Assembly (NCBI RefSeq): GCF_954871325.1 | Contig: NC_088777.1 | Location: 15,229,366 to 15,293,365, forward strand | Length of the DNA stretch: 64,000 bases | From: Gordionus sp. m RMFG-2023 | Taxonomy: Eukaryota > Nematomorpha > Gordioida > Chordodea > Parachordodidae | Reading direction: 5' to 3' | In this document: piece after piece, positions 1 to 10,909 of the stretch | Layout of the letters: each line of letters opens with the position of its first letter | Numbering within the stretch: the stretch's first letter is position 1 | The notes under the pieces: model-generated | What the model was told of the DNA's origin: nothing | Databases searched by the model: none | What the model saw: the letters and a program-made list of their open reading frames with translations, nothing else | Translations under genes and position numbers: made by a program

Positions 1-268
1 AGATCATTGACAAGCAAATCATTCTTATTTTATCCAGTATGCATAAATTTAACTCATAAACTTATTCGAGATCGCAAGTAAATATATAGGAGTTTATCAA
101 TAACCCCCCTTTTGGTATTTAAGAAAAATACAAATAAGATGTTAATAAAATAAAAAGGAGTCAATTAGAATAAAATTGTATATTTTAAATAATACTATGA
201 AATCAAAAAAATATATATAATTTCTTATATTTTCCCTTTTTTAAGTATGTGAAAAAGAACTGTTTTTT

Positions 269-1602
269 TTATTCATTTTCAGAATTTTTGGCCTGAGTGA
301 ACCCAACCTTCTTTTCTCCGGCATCGAACTCGGTACCCATAAAAATATATCCAAGGTCCTACATGGGCCGGTATATCAGCTCCATAAAGCCTAAAATACA
401 AGTGCGAATCTCCATAGTATTTCTATATAATTTTTTTTTCCCTTTTAGCTTTCACCTTTTCTGGCGGTAACCTCCTTCACTATCTACCTCTACTTTATTA
501 TTACTCATGCTATCTATATCTAATTTGTATTTCTGATCGATTTCATTTGTATCGATCACCGGTGTATCGCTATCGAGGCCAAAGTATCTTGATCTCCCAC
601 CGGTGTATCAAATCAATATCGACCAGATATCCCACCGGAATATTCCTCACACCGAATTAAATCGACAGATATCCCAATCCTGATCTCCCACTGGAGTATC
701 AATCCCGATGGATCTCCCACGGTAGTATCGTTATCAAGTCCATTGTATTGGTAGACATCACGAATTCAGCTGGCCCTCTTTTTAGGTTTATTGGACAAGT
801 ATCTTAGCACCTGGCTGTCCAAGCCTGTCGGTGACCTGGGCGGCATTTCTCGGCTCAGAAATTTATCATATCATATGTCTAAAGCCATCCATCATCGGAG
901 AAAAACCCGAATTTTTTTAACTCCTTACCAGGATTGGACCTGGGATCTTCGGTTTACAAGCATTATCACACATCACTGGGCCACCCCGGCGATTTAACAT
1001 ATTTAATGATTTTAAATAATATTTTCTTTTTACTTCCACATTCTAAATTTTTAAGACCGGAAATACAGCTATATTTATATCTTCTTAAATTCCGTAGGAG
1101 TTTACGAGTATCTCCTTATATCTTCTTCACTTTTCTTTATCTCTATGTTAAATATATTTATTCTCTTCCCTTTTTTAACCTATTGTTTGATTCCATTCTC
1201 TTATTTTTAAAATATTCGAAACATGAAAATAAGTAAACCTTAATGATGTAATCTTCCGAGGTTAAGGTAAAGTTTTTCTGGATATCGTGTATGCTATATC
1301 CGGCATATCCTTAACTGTGTTGCAATTCACGTGATACTTCATAAATAAATATGAATAAATGCTTACACTTAATAAATAAAGTTGTCAGTATGTATAGACT
1401 ATTATAGGGTTCTATACCCATGACAAAGACCAATTGTTTAAATTGTTATGAACATTAAAAAAAATCAACTACCTTCTCCATAAATTTCTTTGGCGCCAAT
1501 TAAATCCACCATTTCTTTGATATCTTTCGAAGGAACTGCCATGTTGTTGTTCCGGTATCCTGACAAACATTGCAAAAAGCCTTAGAACCGTTTATGGATA
1601 CC
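269..1602 (-). pseudogene. Partial cathepsin D-like pseudogene (copies of exons 7-9)
   Basis: A degenerate duplicate of the 3' part of the cathepsin D-like gene at 15627-28783. Copies of exon 9 (269-422), exon 8 (1239-1336) and exon 7 (about 1473-1602) lie in the same order and orientation, with homologous intron and flanking DNA on both sides (about 90-1720 here against 15490-16610). Each exon copy is broken. Exon 7 has lost the three codons before the catalytic DTG motif and one further base. Exon 8 has lost one base, so the frame runs into a stop. Exon 9 has lost one base and most of the segment holding the WILGD motif. No copies of exons 1-6 were seen. Its intron 8 is expanded by about 560 bp by a SINE-like insertion. 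It cannot make a protease; it is a decayed segmental duplicate. Confidence 0.85.
430..1005 (-). repeat. SINE-like insertion with tRNA-like head
   Basis: This block is absent from the paralogous intron at 15807-16063, so it was inserted after the duplication. Read on the minus strand it starts near 1000 with a tRNA-like stretch (A-box-like TGGCCCAGTGA, B-box-like GGTCCAATCCTGG). It ends near 431 in an A-rich tail, which is T9 on the plus strand. Its middle (about 540-740) holds about five diverged copies of a unit close to GATACACCGGTGGGAGATC. Length and layout fit a long tRNA-derived SINE. Target-site duplications were not clear. Confidence 0.5.
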
Positions 1603-3830
1603 CTTATTTTTTTAAAAAAGTTTTATTTCTGTTTTAAATCTACTCCTTCCCTCTAAAATTTCATGAAATTAAATTTTTATATTTTTTTAGGGCTTTACAG
1701 ATCTATAATTTTTGGGTTAAACTCAGTTTTTGTTTGTTTTAAGCGTGTACATCAGTGGCGTACATGGACGTCTCACCCCTCGCCCTCTCATGAAAAAATG
1801 TAAATTATAAATTGAAATGCTTAAAATTTTAACACCTATTTATGTTTTTAATTTATAGATAATTTATATCTCATTACTTAATTATTTTTATATTTTTTAA
1901 ATAAATTCTATTATCTTGTAAAAAACTTGTCTAGTTTGTCATATTCCTTTTTAAAATAATTTACTTTGTCAATTTCATTATGAAGAAACAATCATTAATT
2001 TATTCCTATTTCAACAAATGTTAAGCTCAGATAGGCCACAAGTCTATTTGGCTACCTTTTTATGCCGCTATTAAATATAAAAGTATCAAAGCTACAACCG
2101 CATCGTCTCATATTTTAAAAGATGATAAGATTTTTTATAATGATAATAATAGTAAAACTTATTTTAGATATTTTGTTTATTAATTTTTTTAAAATTGCTT
2201 TTGGCTTCTAGAATCTTCATTCTGTCTTGTTTAATGAGATTTACTATATTAATTTAACAAACTGAAAAGAAAAAAAAAACAACAATTGATGAGTTGGAAA
2301 ATATTGGAAAGTCATACAATAAAGCGTTTATTATTCCCTTACTGCTCAAAATTTTAGTTTCCCGTCTAAACAATATTCAAAATACAGCCGTAATAATGAA
2401 ATTTTAAAAATTTTAACCGTGGCCATAAAATGATCAACAGTAAAAGGGTAAAAGAAATCACAGGCCGGTATAATGAAAAAAAATCCGGGTCAGTCAGAGC
2501 GTAAAATAAATTTTTTTAAAAAAATCCTTTAAATGTCGCGGACCTAACCAACGGATGAGCGTTTCGGTTAAAGGCGAGAGCTTGGCAACCTTGGAGATGT
2601 TCAATTTATATTCTATAATAGATATGACAGGGGCTTGGCGAGCTCGGGGGGCAGGGGCCCGCTTTTAAACCAAATGGTTTCTTTATTTTTATAAAACATT
2701 TATGAAGTATATAAAATCATAAGATTAAAAAATATTTTGAATCGGAAAAAAAAGAAAACTTAATGTATTCAGACTAAATTGATTTTTGGTAATTTAAAAT
2801 TCGATATTTAGGTGTCAGCCTAAGACTTGCCGTAATTTTTATCTCATATATAACTAGTTTTTATTTATTGGCTGAAAAAAACTGATCGATGAGCTAGTAA
2901 ATACTAATCATGCATTACATATTGTTCATTGCTTCTATAATTTTCCTTATAGCATGATCGCAATTCTGGCTATTTTTTTATTTTGCCAAAAATGTTTTTA
3001 TTTAAACTATCTACCAAACGGGTTGAAGCAGTAAAGAAGTATGAAATACGCTCTAGTTATTGACATAAATTTCCTAACTGGAAATTGATTAAAATTAGTT
3101 CTAAATTTTGGACATGTAATATTAATCTTTATCTCACATTTTCCATAAGCATGTACAGTTTGGAGTGAGGGGAGCCATAGCAAAAAATGCTGATTATAAA
3201 TGATTTTTGGAGAAGTATAAAAGGTTTTCATGAATTATGAATTGCAAAGTAATCCATTTCAAATAGGTTATTTTTTTATTATAAATATTTCTTTCTTGTG
3301 TATAAATATTTTTTCCCATGCAAATTTAAAGTATATTTTCTAATATTTATTTATAAATACTGATTAGACAGACAAACTATTCCAATATTAACACTTTTGG
3401 ATACATAGTTTCAAATCAATAAGCTATTTGTGATTCATCAAATAAATCTATCCTTACAAATCATATTACGTATTTTCCTTCTGAGTATATATTTAATCTT
3501 AAAATAAAAAAAAATAAATATTTAGCTCAATTTTATTAAGAGAATATAAATGTATCTGAAGGCCAATTAATTTCAGAATTTAAATCTTATTATTAAAAAT
3601 TTATAGATAATCCTCCAAGAACATAGAAGCATTGAATATTTAAAATATATCACCTACCAAATAAATTAAAATTACTCTATATTTTGGAAACAATACCAAT
3701 TAGTACATACACAAAGAGGACCTTTTCTTTATTATGGAGAAAAAACTTATCTACTAAATATTGAAAAAAGGGGGCGATCGCAAAAAATAATTAATTTACA
3801 TTAATAACGATATTTTGATTAAATTTTCCA
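1603..3830. other. No gene recognised; transposon scraps
   Basis: No exon, RNA gene or full element was found here. At 1752 the sequence CAGTGGCGTACA looks like one end of a hAT transposon, with no matching partner end seen. Around 2525-2600 a tRNA-like stretch (CTAACCAACGGATGAGCG) may be another SINE remnant. The open frame on the minus strand at 3007-3231 shows no family resemblance. Confidence 0.4.
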
Positions 3831-4117
3831 GGCGTATAACCAAAGGGGTGGGAAATTGGGAAAATATCAGGCTACCAATCGGAAATTTGCTTATAAAAAT
3901 ATACCTCCTATACATCCCGTACTAAATATATCAATATAAACAATAATTTAAGAGAAAAATAAGTAGTGACTGAAATTTTTTAAAATAACATTTTATATAT
4001 AAAAATGTTGGAAAATATTAAAATAGGACAAAGTCAAAGGTCTACAATAATTTGATTAGACCTCCAATAAAATTTATGGCGGAAAAATTCAACTTACAGA
4101 GGAAAATCGTTGATACG
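3831..4117. mobile_element. Short non-autonomous DNA transposon (MITE), probable
   Basis: The left end CAGGCGTATAAC and the right end, read inwards as TAGGCGTATCAAC, form imperfect terminal inverted repeats about 287 bp apart. The right part resembles 30770-30880 (shared GGTCTACAATAA- and AAATTTATG-containing stretches followed by GGAAAAT and GATACRCCTA). No convincing target-site duplication was found. Confidence 0.4.
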
Positions 4118-4926
4118 CCTATACATTAATATCGATTTGAACCGTTATTTTTGTTTATATATAAATGTTATTATCGTATTGGAAAATTTAAAAATAGAAA
4201 ATATGGAACTAATCTAATTCTGTTTAGAAAAAAAATCTAAAAATTAATGGAAAGATAATAAATTTTATATTTGATTGAAATTGTTTTATGGAAATAAATA
4301 AAAATTCTAAAAACATTTTATGAGCATCCTCCACAAAAATTTGGCTTTTTTTTATGGAGAAAATCCTACTTTTCTGGATCCCACATAAATACGGGGTGAA
4401 TGGTAGCCTAATCTGGATTCTCTTCAAGTGAATAAATGTAATTATAAATATTAAATAAATTCAGCTTATATTTGCCCAATTCAGTCATTTATTACAAATT
4501 AATTATATTTTCTATTGCCTTCATAATATATCTAATTCTTATTCTAAGCTGCCTACAAGAATCCCATTTTAAAAAAGGGAAACTATTATTTATTTATATA
4601 TTAAAAAAATAACAGAAAGAATATGGTCTTTCTACCAGGAGAGAGTTCTATCTACAGCTCTGCAAGCCATATTTTACTTTTTAAATAAATATAAACAAAC
4701 ATTATTTTAAAAATATTTTACATTTTGATTTTTTTATAATTTAAACTTAAAATTATTAAATTTTAAAGGTTTTTCAACGTTTTTTTACGGAGTGTTTGAA
4801 ACGTTAAAAAATATTTAATAAAAACATGTAATTAAGTAATTAATTTTGAACCAAATTTTTTTAAAAAAACCTATAAATATTTAAAGGCTGAATTTATTTT
4901 AAACAGTCAAAACAATCAATTATTTT

Positions 4927-5187
4927 TTGACTCATTTCTCCCTCAAAGAGAGAAGCAAATCAACAATATCATTTATTGGCGATATCTTCAATTCCATTGG
5001 AGGAGTGCAATGGACGCGCAACATATTTCATATTCTAATACGAAACCATGTACCAGGCAAACCGATATTGAAGCAAAAAAAAGAAATAAAAGGAAAAAGC
5101 ATCTATCTCGCAAACTCCAATAATATAATAGCCGATATAGAAACCAATATATCTACCGCGGCAGGAGGATGCCAAGTTGTTCCTTAA
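4927..5187 (+). other. Unrecognised open frame of 86 codons
   Basis: An open frame just upstream of the retrotransposon 3' end. The predicted peptide has ordinary amino-acid composition, with runs such as IGDIFNSIGGVQW and ADIETNISTAAGG, which is unusual for the AT-rich background. I do not recognise it. It could be an exon or transposon remnant, or chance. Confidence 0.2.
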
Positions 5188-5227
5188 TCAAAATAACAAT
5201 AAGAAAAAGACGCCTAATAGGAAGGGT

Positions 5228-8200
5228 ACCTTCTTCTTCTTCTTCTCCGTTTTATGGCGATTTCCAGGTTTACCCGGGTAGGCCAGTTTTCCCTCTGATT
5301 TTTCTTTTCCATTTTTGACGGTCCTGAGCATCAATACTTGTAAGATTCAAGCTTCTCATATCCGCCGCTATCACATTTGTCCACGTCATCTTGGGTCTTC
5401 CTCTAGGTCTTGATCCTCCTACTTCCATCATTGTGCATCTCTTTACCCAGTCATCTCTTGTCATACGTTCCACATGCCCAAACCATCTTAGTCTATTTCG
5501 TCGCATTACCATACCAATCATTTCTATACCTAATCTTGCTCGCAATTCCTTGCTAGTTTTTCTCTCTCTCAGAGATACCCCACACATCCATCTAACCATC
5601 CTCATCTCTGTTCTTTCTAATTTGGCTTCGTGAATTGCTTTCATTGCCCATGTTTCACCGCCATAAACTAAACAACTCCTCACGCAGCTTACGTAAACTT
5701 TCCCCTTTAACTTCAGAGAAACTTTTTTATTTGTAAGAATAGATGACATCTCTCTGAACTTCTTCCAAGCTTGTCTGATCCTTGCAACAACAGCAGAATC
5801 TACACCACCATCTGCGTTTAGCATATCACCTAAATAACAAAACTTATCCACTTTTTCTAGGGTTAACCCATTGCCAATATCCAGACCACCATTTTTTAGG
5901 TTATCATTATTATGTATCCCTTTCATGCATGTTTTACAAATAAAGGTCATTCTTTCTAACATCAAACTGCCTTTTTTCCCACTACATCTTTTATGTACCC
6001 ATTTCTGGCATCTGGTGCATTGGATAGAATTTCTAGCAACTCCTTTCCCACATACACCACAAGGCCACTTACCTGATTCTTCTATCTTTAGATTTTCCCC
6101 ACCAATCATCACCTTTGTTTTTGATGCATTCATTTTCAGGCCCTTTGCTTCCATAGTCATCTTCCATTTACTAACTTTATCCCTCAATTCTCCCTCACTG
6201 TTTGCCATTAATACAAGGTCATCTGCATATAATATCTCCCAGGGAAGTCCTTCACGCATTTCTCTAGTCACCACATCCATTACTAAGATAAATAATAATG
6301 GACTCAGCACGGATCCTTGATGAAGTCCTACCTTCACCTCAAAGCTGTCACTATCACCATGATCCGTCCGTACTGCTGTTTGTGCTCCAACATACATTGC
6401 CATCACTGCGGTAACTAACCATTCCTCCACACCGGATTTTCTCAAGGCCCATCTTGTAATCTCACGCGGCACCCTATCAAATGCTTTCTCCAAATCAACA
6501 AACGCATAATAGAGTTTTTTTTCCTTCGCAAGATACTTCTCCTGAATTTGTCTCACCACAAAAATTGCATCTGTCGTGCCTTTTCCCGATGTAAAACCAA
6601 ACTGCATTTCATCAATTTTGATTTGTTCCCTTATCCGCTTTTCTAATACTCTCTCAAATACTTTCATTGCATGTTCCAAGAGTTTAATAGCTCTGTAAGA
6701 CCCACAATCTAAAGGATCACCTTTCCCCTTGTATACTGGGATAATTATACTTCTTCGCCAGTCCTCGGGAATAGTACCTTCTGTGACAATCTGATTTGCT
6801 AAATTCATTAACCATTCAATCCCTAAATCATCAGAACCTTTAAACATCTCTGATACCACCATCGTTAAACCCGATGCCTTCCCTTTCTTCATCTTTTTCA
6901 CTGCTCTCCTTATCTCGTCCTTGCCAAATTTACACCCTGGACCTTCTACCTTTGCACAACTAATATTATTATTCCATTCATTTTCTTCATTCAAAAGTCC
7001 TTTCATGTAAATCTTCCAGGTGTTCTTAATACCACTACTATCAATCGTCATTTTTCCTTCCATATTTTTCAAACACTTTACACCTATCACATCCTGCCTC
7101 TTTTTTGACATCTGTTTTGCCATTCTAACCATATTTCCAATTCCATCAGCGCATTTCATTTCTTTAGCAAACTCGTGTCTTTTTTCTTCTTGAGCCTTCG
7201 CTATTAATTTCTTAGCATTTCTTTTAGCCATCTTGTAAATATCATTATCACTATTTTCTTTGCTATTATACCATACTTTGAAACACCTCCGTTTCTCATC
7301 CACGGCTTTCGCTACCTCTGGGCTCCACCACCAAGTCTCCTTATGTCTAGGCGGCCCTTTTGTCCATCCACATACCTCCTCAGTTGTCATTACCCAAGCT
7401 TTCTTCATGGCTTCCCACTTGTCATTCACCCCAGATGCTTGTGCCACCTCCGCCTCCCTAATCGCCAATGCCATATTGAATTGACGTCTAGCATTCTCCT
7501 CCTTCAATTTCCAAACCTTCAGCCTTGGGACAAACTTTCTTTTAGTGACCCTGGCACCTTTAAGAGTGAGATCTCCTACAACTAGTCGATGCTGATTTAT
7601 ACATTCCTCTCCCGGTATCACTTTCACATTTTTTATTATACATCGATCACATCTCCTTAATAACAAGTAATCCACAACACTTTTGGTACTACCCGACTTA
7701 TAAGTCACCAGCTTCTCTGATTCTTTCTTAAACATTGTATTACAAACAATCATATCCATAGCATCACTAAATTCTAAAATCCTCTCTCCTTCCAAATTTC
7801 TCATGCCGTAACTGAACCCTCCATGTACTCCTTCATAACCCTCACTACTCGCTCCCACATGTCCATTCAGATCGCCAGCCAGGATAATCCCCTCTTCATT
7901 TGCCAGTCTCGATGTCACCCCCAATAGACTGTCCCAAAATACATCTTTCTCTTCTTCACTTCTTCCAACCTGAGGAACATATGCCGAGATCATATTATAT
8001 AGCTTTCTACCAATAATCATCTTGATAACCATTATCTGGTTGTCTAGCCTTCTCACTTCGACTACTTTGTCTACCAATTTCTCCGCAACCAATACCCCAA
8101 CTCCAGCCTTACCATCATTACCTCCTTGCCAAAAGAATTTATACTTTTCGCTAGTCTTGCCAATCATTCTGGTCCCATTTCCTTTCCATCTAGTCTCCTG

Positions 8201-8760
8201 TATGCAGCACACATCTATATGTCTTCTGTGCAATACATCGACGACTTCTCCCGCTCTTCCCGTCATACTCCCAACATTCCATGTCGCGACCCTAACTCGA
8301 TCACCCATAAACTGGTTTCTCCACTTTTTATTAGGTCGTTTATGGCCGTCATAGGTTTCATTTTCATGAATAGTGGTTCCACCAGGTTTCCCATCCTTCT
8401 TTTTGTCGTAGGCGGATGAGGAGGCCCACGGGGTACTTTGGGCTGTACCCCGCCCATGCTTTGTTGTAACCATAGGGAAATTTTTGTAGCATGGTTTTTA
8501 CAATCGGATGCCCTTCCTGACATCAACCTCTTTAAGTGGTTTTTACACCCCGTCGAGGAGACGGTGATCCTATTCTAGACCCAGATCACAGGGAACCTTT
8601 TAGACCTCCATTTGCCGCCAAAAGACGTTGCCACTCCCCCGCCACGATGAGGCTGAAGGTAGGATTTTGGGAGAGTGGTCCTACTATTTCTATAAGTTTA
8701 ATTGACCTAATAATCCCTATTGGATATCAAATAACTAATAACGGGGAACAATTCTTATTA
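5228..8760 (-). mobile_element. RTE-like non-LTR retrotransposon
   Basis: The element reads on the minus strand. Its 3' end is a short GAA tandem tail (seen as TTC repeats at about 5230-5245) with only about 20 bp between tail and stop codon, typical of RTE-like elements. The GC content is much higher than in the surroundings. Upstream of the reading frame a 5' leader runs to roughly 8640-8760; it contains AGGAAGGGCATCCG, a stretch I recall from RTE-like elements of other invertebrates. The 5' boundary and target-site duplication could not be fixed. The uninterrupted frame suggests a recent insertion. Confidence 0.85.
5270..8473 (-). CDS. Retrotransposon endonuclease/reverse transcriptase
   Basis: A 1067-residue polyprotein for target-primed reverse transcription. 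Visible domains in order: a basic N-terminus; an APE-type endonuclease at about 60-305 (ATWNVGSMTG near 62, QETRWKG near 91, ILAGDLNGHVG, VVDYLLLRR, and an NQHRLVVGDL block where the final His of the APE fold is expected); and a reverse transcriptase at about 560-790 (YAFVDLEKAFD near 657, GLHQGSVLSPLLF, YADD near 747, GLKMNASKTK). Next comes a Cys/His cluster at about 803-850 (CGVC, CTRCQKWVHKRC, CKTC) that resembles a PHD-type finger. After that are a thumb-like region (FCYLGDMLNADGG) and a basic tail (RWFGHVERM, RGRPKMTW). No stop or frameshift interrupts it. The start is the first Met of the open frame at 8473. Similar frames are often annotated in animal genomes as 'craniofacial development protein 2-like'; that name is misleading. 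Confidence 0.92.
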   Translation of the reverse strand: MVTTKHGRGTAQSTPWASSSAYDKKKDGKPGGTTIHENETYDGHKRPNKKWRNQFMGDRVRVATWNVGSMTGRAGEVVDVLHRRHIDVCCIQETRWKGNGTRMIGKTSEKYKFFWQGGNDGKAGVGVLVAEKLVDKVVEVRRLDNQIMVIKMIIGRKLYNMISAYVPQVGRSEEEKDVFWDSLLGVTSRLANEEGIILAGDLNGHVGASSEGYEGVHGGFSYGMRNLEGERILEFSDAMDMIVCNTMFKKESEKLVTYKSGSTKSVVDYLLLRRCDRCIIKNVKVIPGEECINQHRLVVGDLTLKGARVTKRKFVPRLKVWKLKEENARRQFNMALAIREAEVAQASGVNDKWEAMKKAWVMTTEEVCGWTKGPPRHKETWWWSPEVAKAVDEKRRCFKVWYNSKENSDNDIYKMAKRNAKKLIAKAQEEKRHEFAKEMKCADGIGNMVRMAKQMSKKRQDVIGVKCLKNMEGKMTIDSSGIKNTWKIYMKGLLNEENEWNNNISCAKVEGPGCKFGKDEIRRAVKKMKKGKASGLTMVVSEMFKGSDDLGIEWLMNLANQIVTEGTIPEDWRRSIIIPVYKGKGDPLDCGSYRAIKLLEHAMKVFERVLEKRIREQIKIDEMQFGFTSGKGTTDAIFVVRQIQEKYLAKEKKLYYAFVDLEKAFDRVPREITRWALRKSGVEEWLVTAVMAMYVGAQTAVRTDHGDSDSFEVKVGLHQGSVLSPLLFILVMDVVTREMREGLPWEILYADDLVLMANSEGELRDKVSKWKMTMEAKGLKMNASKTKVMIGGENLKIEESGKWPCGVCGKGVARNSIQCTRCQKWVHKRCSGKKGSLMLERMTFICKTCMKGIHNNDNLKNGGLDIGNGLTLEKVDKFCYLGDMLNADGGVDSAVVARIRQAWKKFREMSSILTNKKVSLKLKGKVYVSCVRSCLVYGGETWAMKAIHEAKLERTEMRMVRWMCGVSLRERKTSKELRARLGIEMIGMVMRRNRLRWFGHVERMTRDDWVKRCTMMEVGGSRPRGRPKMTWTNVIAADMRSLNLTSIDAQDRQKWKRKIRGKTGLPG

Positions 8761-9868
8761 TAGGCGGTCGCCATGATCATCGATGTCTAATATTTTCGAT
8801 AATTAAAATTTCCTTCATTGTTTAGCATTTTCTTATGGAATTCCACTTTGACGCGAGCTCCAAATATCAACAATGCATAGAAGATTAGCTCCAGAGTTTT
8901 TCATCCAACCATTTGGAAATTTATCAAAAGTTTGAAATATATTATATTAAAATTTTTAAATAAACCTTATTTAACTTTTAGCTCTCAAAGATGAAGATAG
9001 TCTTAATTGAGCAATATTCTCTAGGGCTATTGCCGCTCTCAAAAAAAACAATACTGGGAAAGAGCCCAAAGAGTGTATAGAATTGTCGAATATTAATATT
9101 ATATTATTAAATTAATATATTAATTTTACATTCTTATATTATATACAATGTTTATATTCATTATGAATAAAAATTATATTATATTAATTTTTAGTGCCGT
9201 AAACGTTACAACAAATAAGAAACGCCTTACCGTTACTATTTTTAAAAAAGGAACGCGCATTACTCACTATTCAAAATAGTAACGGGTTATTCGTTACTTA
9301 AAAAATTAAATATTATATACAAAATTTTTTTTTTCTTTTCTACAATATATAATATAAATAAAACTATACACAGAGCGTAGCCAGGATTTATCCATGGGGG
9401 GGGGGGGTTGCTAATGATTATTTTTAAATATATTATTCTGGTGGTTTATTAGTGTCAATAGCCAGCATAAATAAAAGAATATTAGTAACAGAATTTTGGC
9501 CAAATTTATTTTAATAAGCGGCTGGAAACATTATTCTAAAAATTTTATTAATGTTTAATAAATTGTAAATTAATCTATCCAGTGTAGAAAGAAGAAAAAA
9601 ATTTGCCCCCAAAACCTTCCATTTTTATGATCACTCAATATATCTTATTGAGTGTTAAAAATAATAAGTTTAATTAAATTTTAGAGAATTTCATTATAGA
9701 TTTTATTTATTGTTAAAATAATATGGTATAAATAACATCCCTTATTTATTTTAATGATAAAATACAATAAAATAAATTTCAAAATGTAAAAATTTTATAC
9801 AGATTATTATATAAAAAATTTATTGTATACAACTATATTTAAAAAAATATAATTCAATAAAATATAAG

Positions 9869-10909
9869 TAGTGCTGTAAAAATTTTAAAAAAAATCGAAC
9901 GCGTTCACGTTCACGTTCAAATTCAAAAAAAGGAACGCGTTCAAGTTCATGAACGCGTTCATGCGTTCAAAATTTTATGATTTTTTTAAAATTTAATTTA
10001 ATATAAATAAATGCCTTATATTTTTCAACACAATATATTAGCCATGATAAAAAATAATAGTTTTATTTTGATAATATTTTATAAATACAATATAATAGAG
10101 CGATAAAAAAATAAATTTATAAAAAAATTTTCTTATTAATTTTTAATAATAATTGCTTTTCAAAATTTTCATCTGATAGGCATGAACGCTTGGCAGTTAA
10201 TACAGCGTTAGCTATACTAAAAACTCGCTCAACAGGGGCAGATGAAGGGATTGCGGTGTTATACTTGATAAACAATTCTTTTAAAAGGGGGAATTTAATA
10301 AAAACATTTAATGTTTTATCCATTGTTTCAAAAAATTGAGCTAAGTTATCATCCTCCAATCTGCCCTCTTCTTCCTCGTCAAAAAAAAGGATATCTCGGA
10401 ATTGATTTTAAAACAGTGAAATATTTTTGATATTTGGGCCATGGTAATTCTAATTCATCTAATATTGAATTTTGATTTTCAGAATCTGATGATAAAATAT
10501 TTATATCCATGCAAATGCTAATCTATTAAATTAAAATATAAAATATTCAAATTAATAAACTTTAATCTTATCTTCTCTAGCAGTAGCACGTTATGGTACG
10601 TTAATTGCAATATGAAAGAGGAAAAAGTAAAAACAGCTGATTAAAAAATAAAAGACTTTTTTGTTAAAAAATTGGATTAAATATTAATTTTTCAAATAAA
10701 TAAAAATATAAGACTTTTTTGTTAAAAAATGCGGATTAATATTAATTTTTCAAATAAATGAAAATAAAAAGTGTTTTTAAAATTGAACGAACGTAAAATT
10801 GAACGCGTTCATCAAAGAAAAGGAACGCGTTCACGTTCAAAGTTCGTCAAAAAAAAAGGAACGCCGTTCATCACCTTTTTTCAAAAAAAACGAACTTCGT
10901 ACAACACTA
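9869..10909. mobile_element. Nested hAT element with exact 8-bp duplication
   Basis: The ends TAGTGCTGTA and, inverted, TAGTGTTGTA (9 of 10 matching) are flanked on both sides by AATATAAG (9861-9868 and 10910-10917). Arrays of the self-complementary motif GAACGCGTTC lie just inside both ends (9895-9970 and 10795-10870). The 1041-bp interior keeps only the transposase C-terminus. The element lies inside the hAT at 9371-12644. Confidence 0.88.
10117..10359 (-). pseudogene. hAT transposase C-terminal fragment
   Basis: An 80-codon open frame with the hAT dimerisation signature: SSAPVERVFSIANAVLTAKR followed by CLSDENFEKQLLLKIN. A full hAT transposase is about 600 residues or more, so only the last eighth or so is here. 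It lies within the element at 9869-10909 and cannot be catalytic, because the DDE residues are upstream and missing. Confidence 0.8.

Noticed and set aside
5391-8419. Plus-strand frames of 74-149 codons across the retrotransposon
   Set aside because: Antisense shadows of the intact retrotransposon gene; no family features.
8263-8526. 87-codon minus-strand frame overlapping the start of the retrotransposon gene
   Set aside because: Lies in the leader and overlaps the main frame out of phase; it may be a short upstream ORF, but nothing supports a separate protein.
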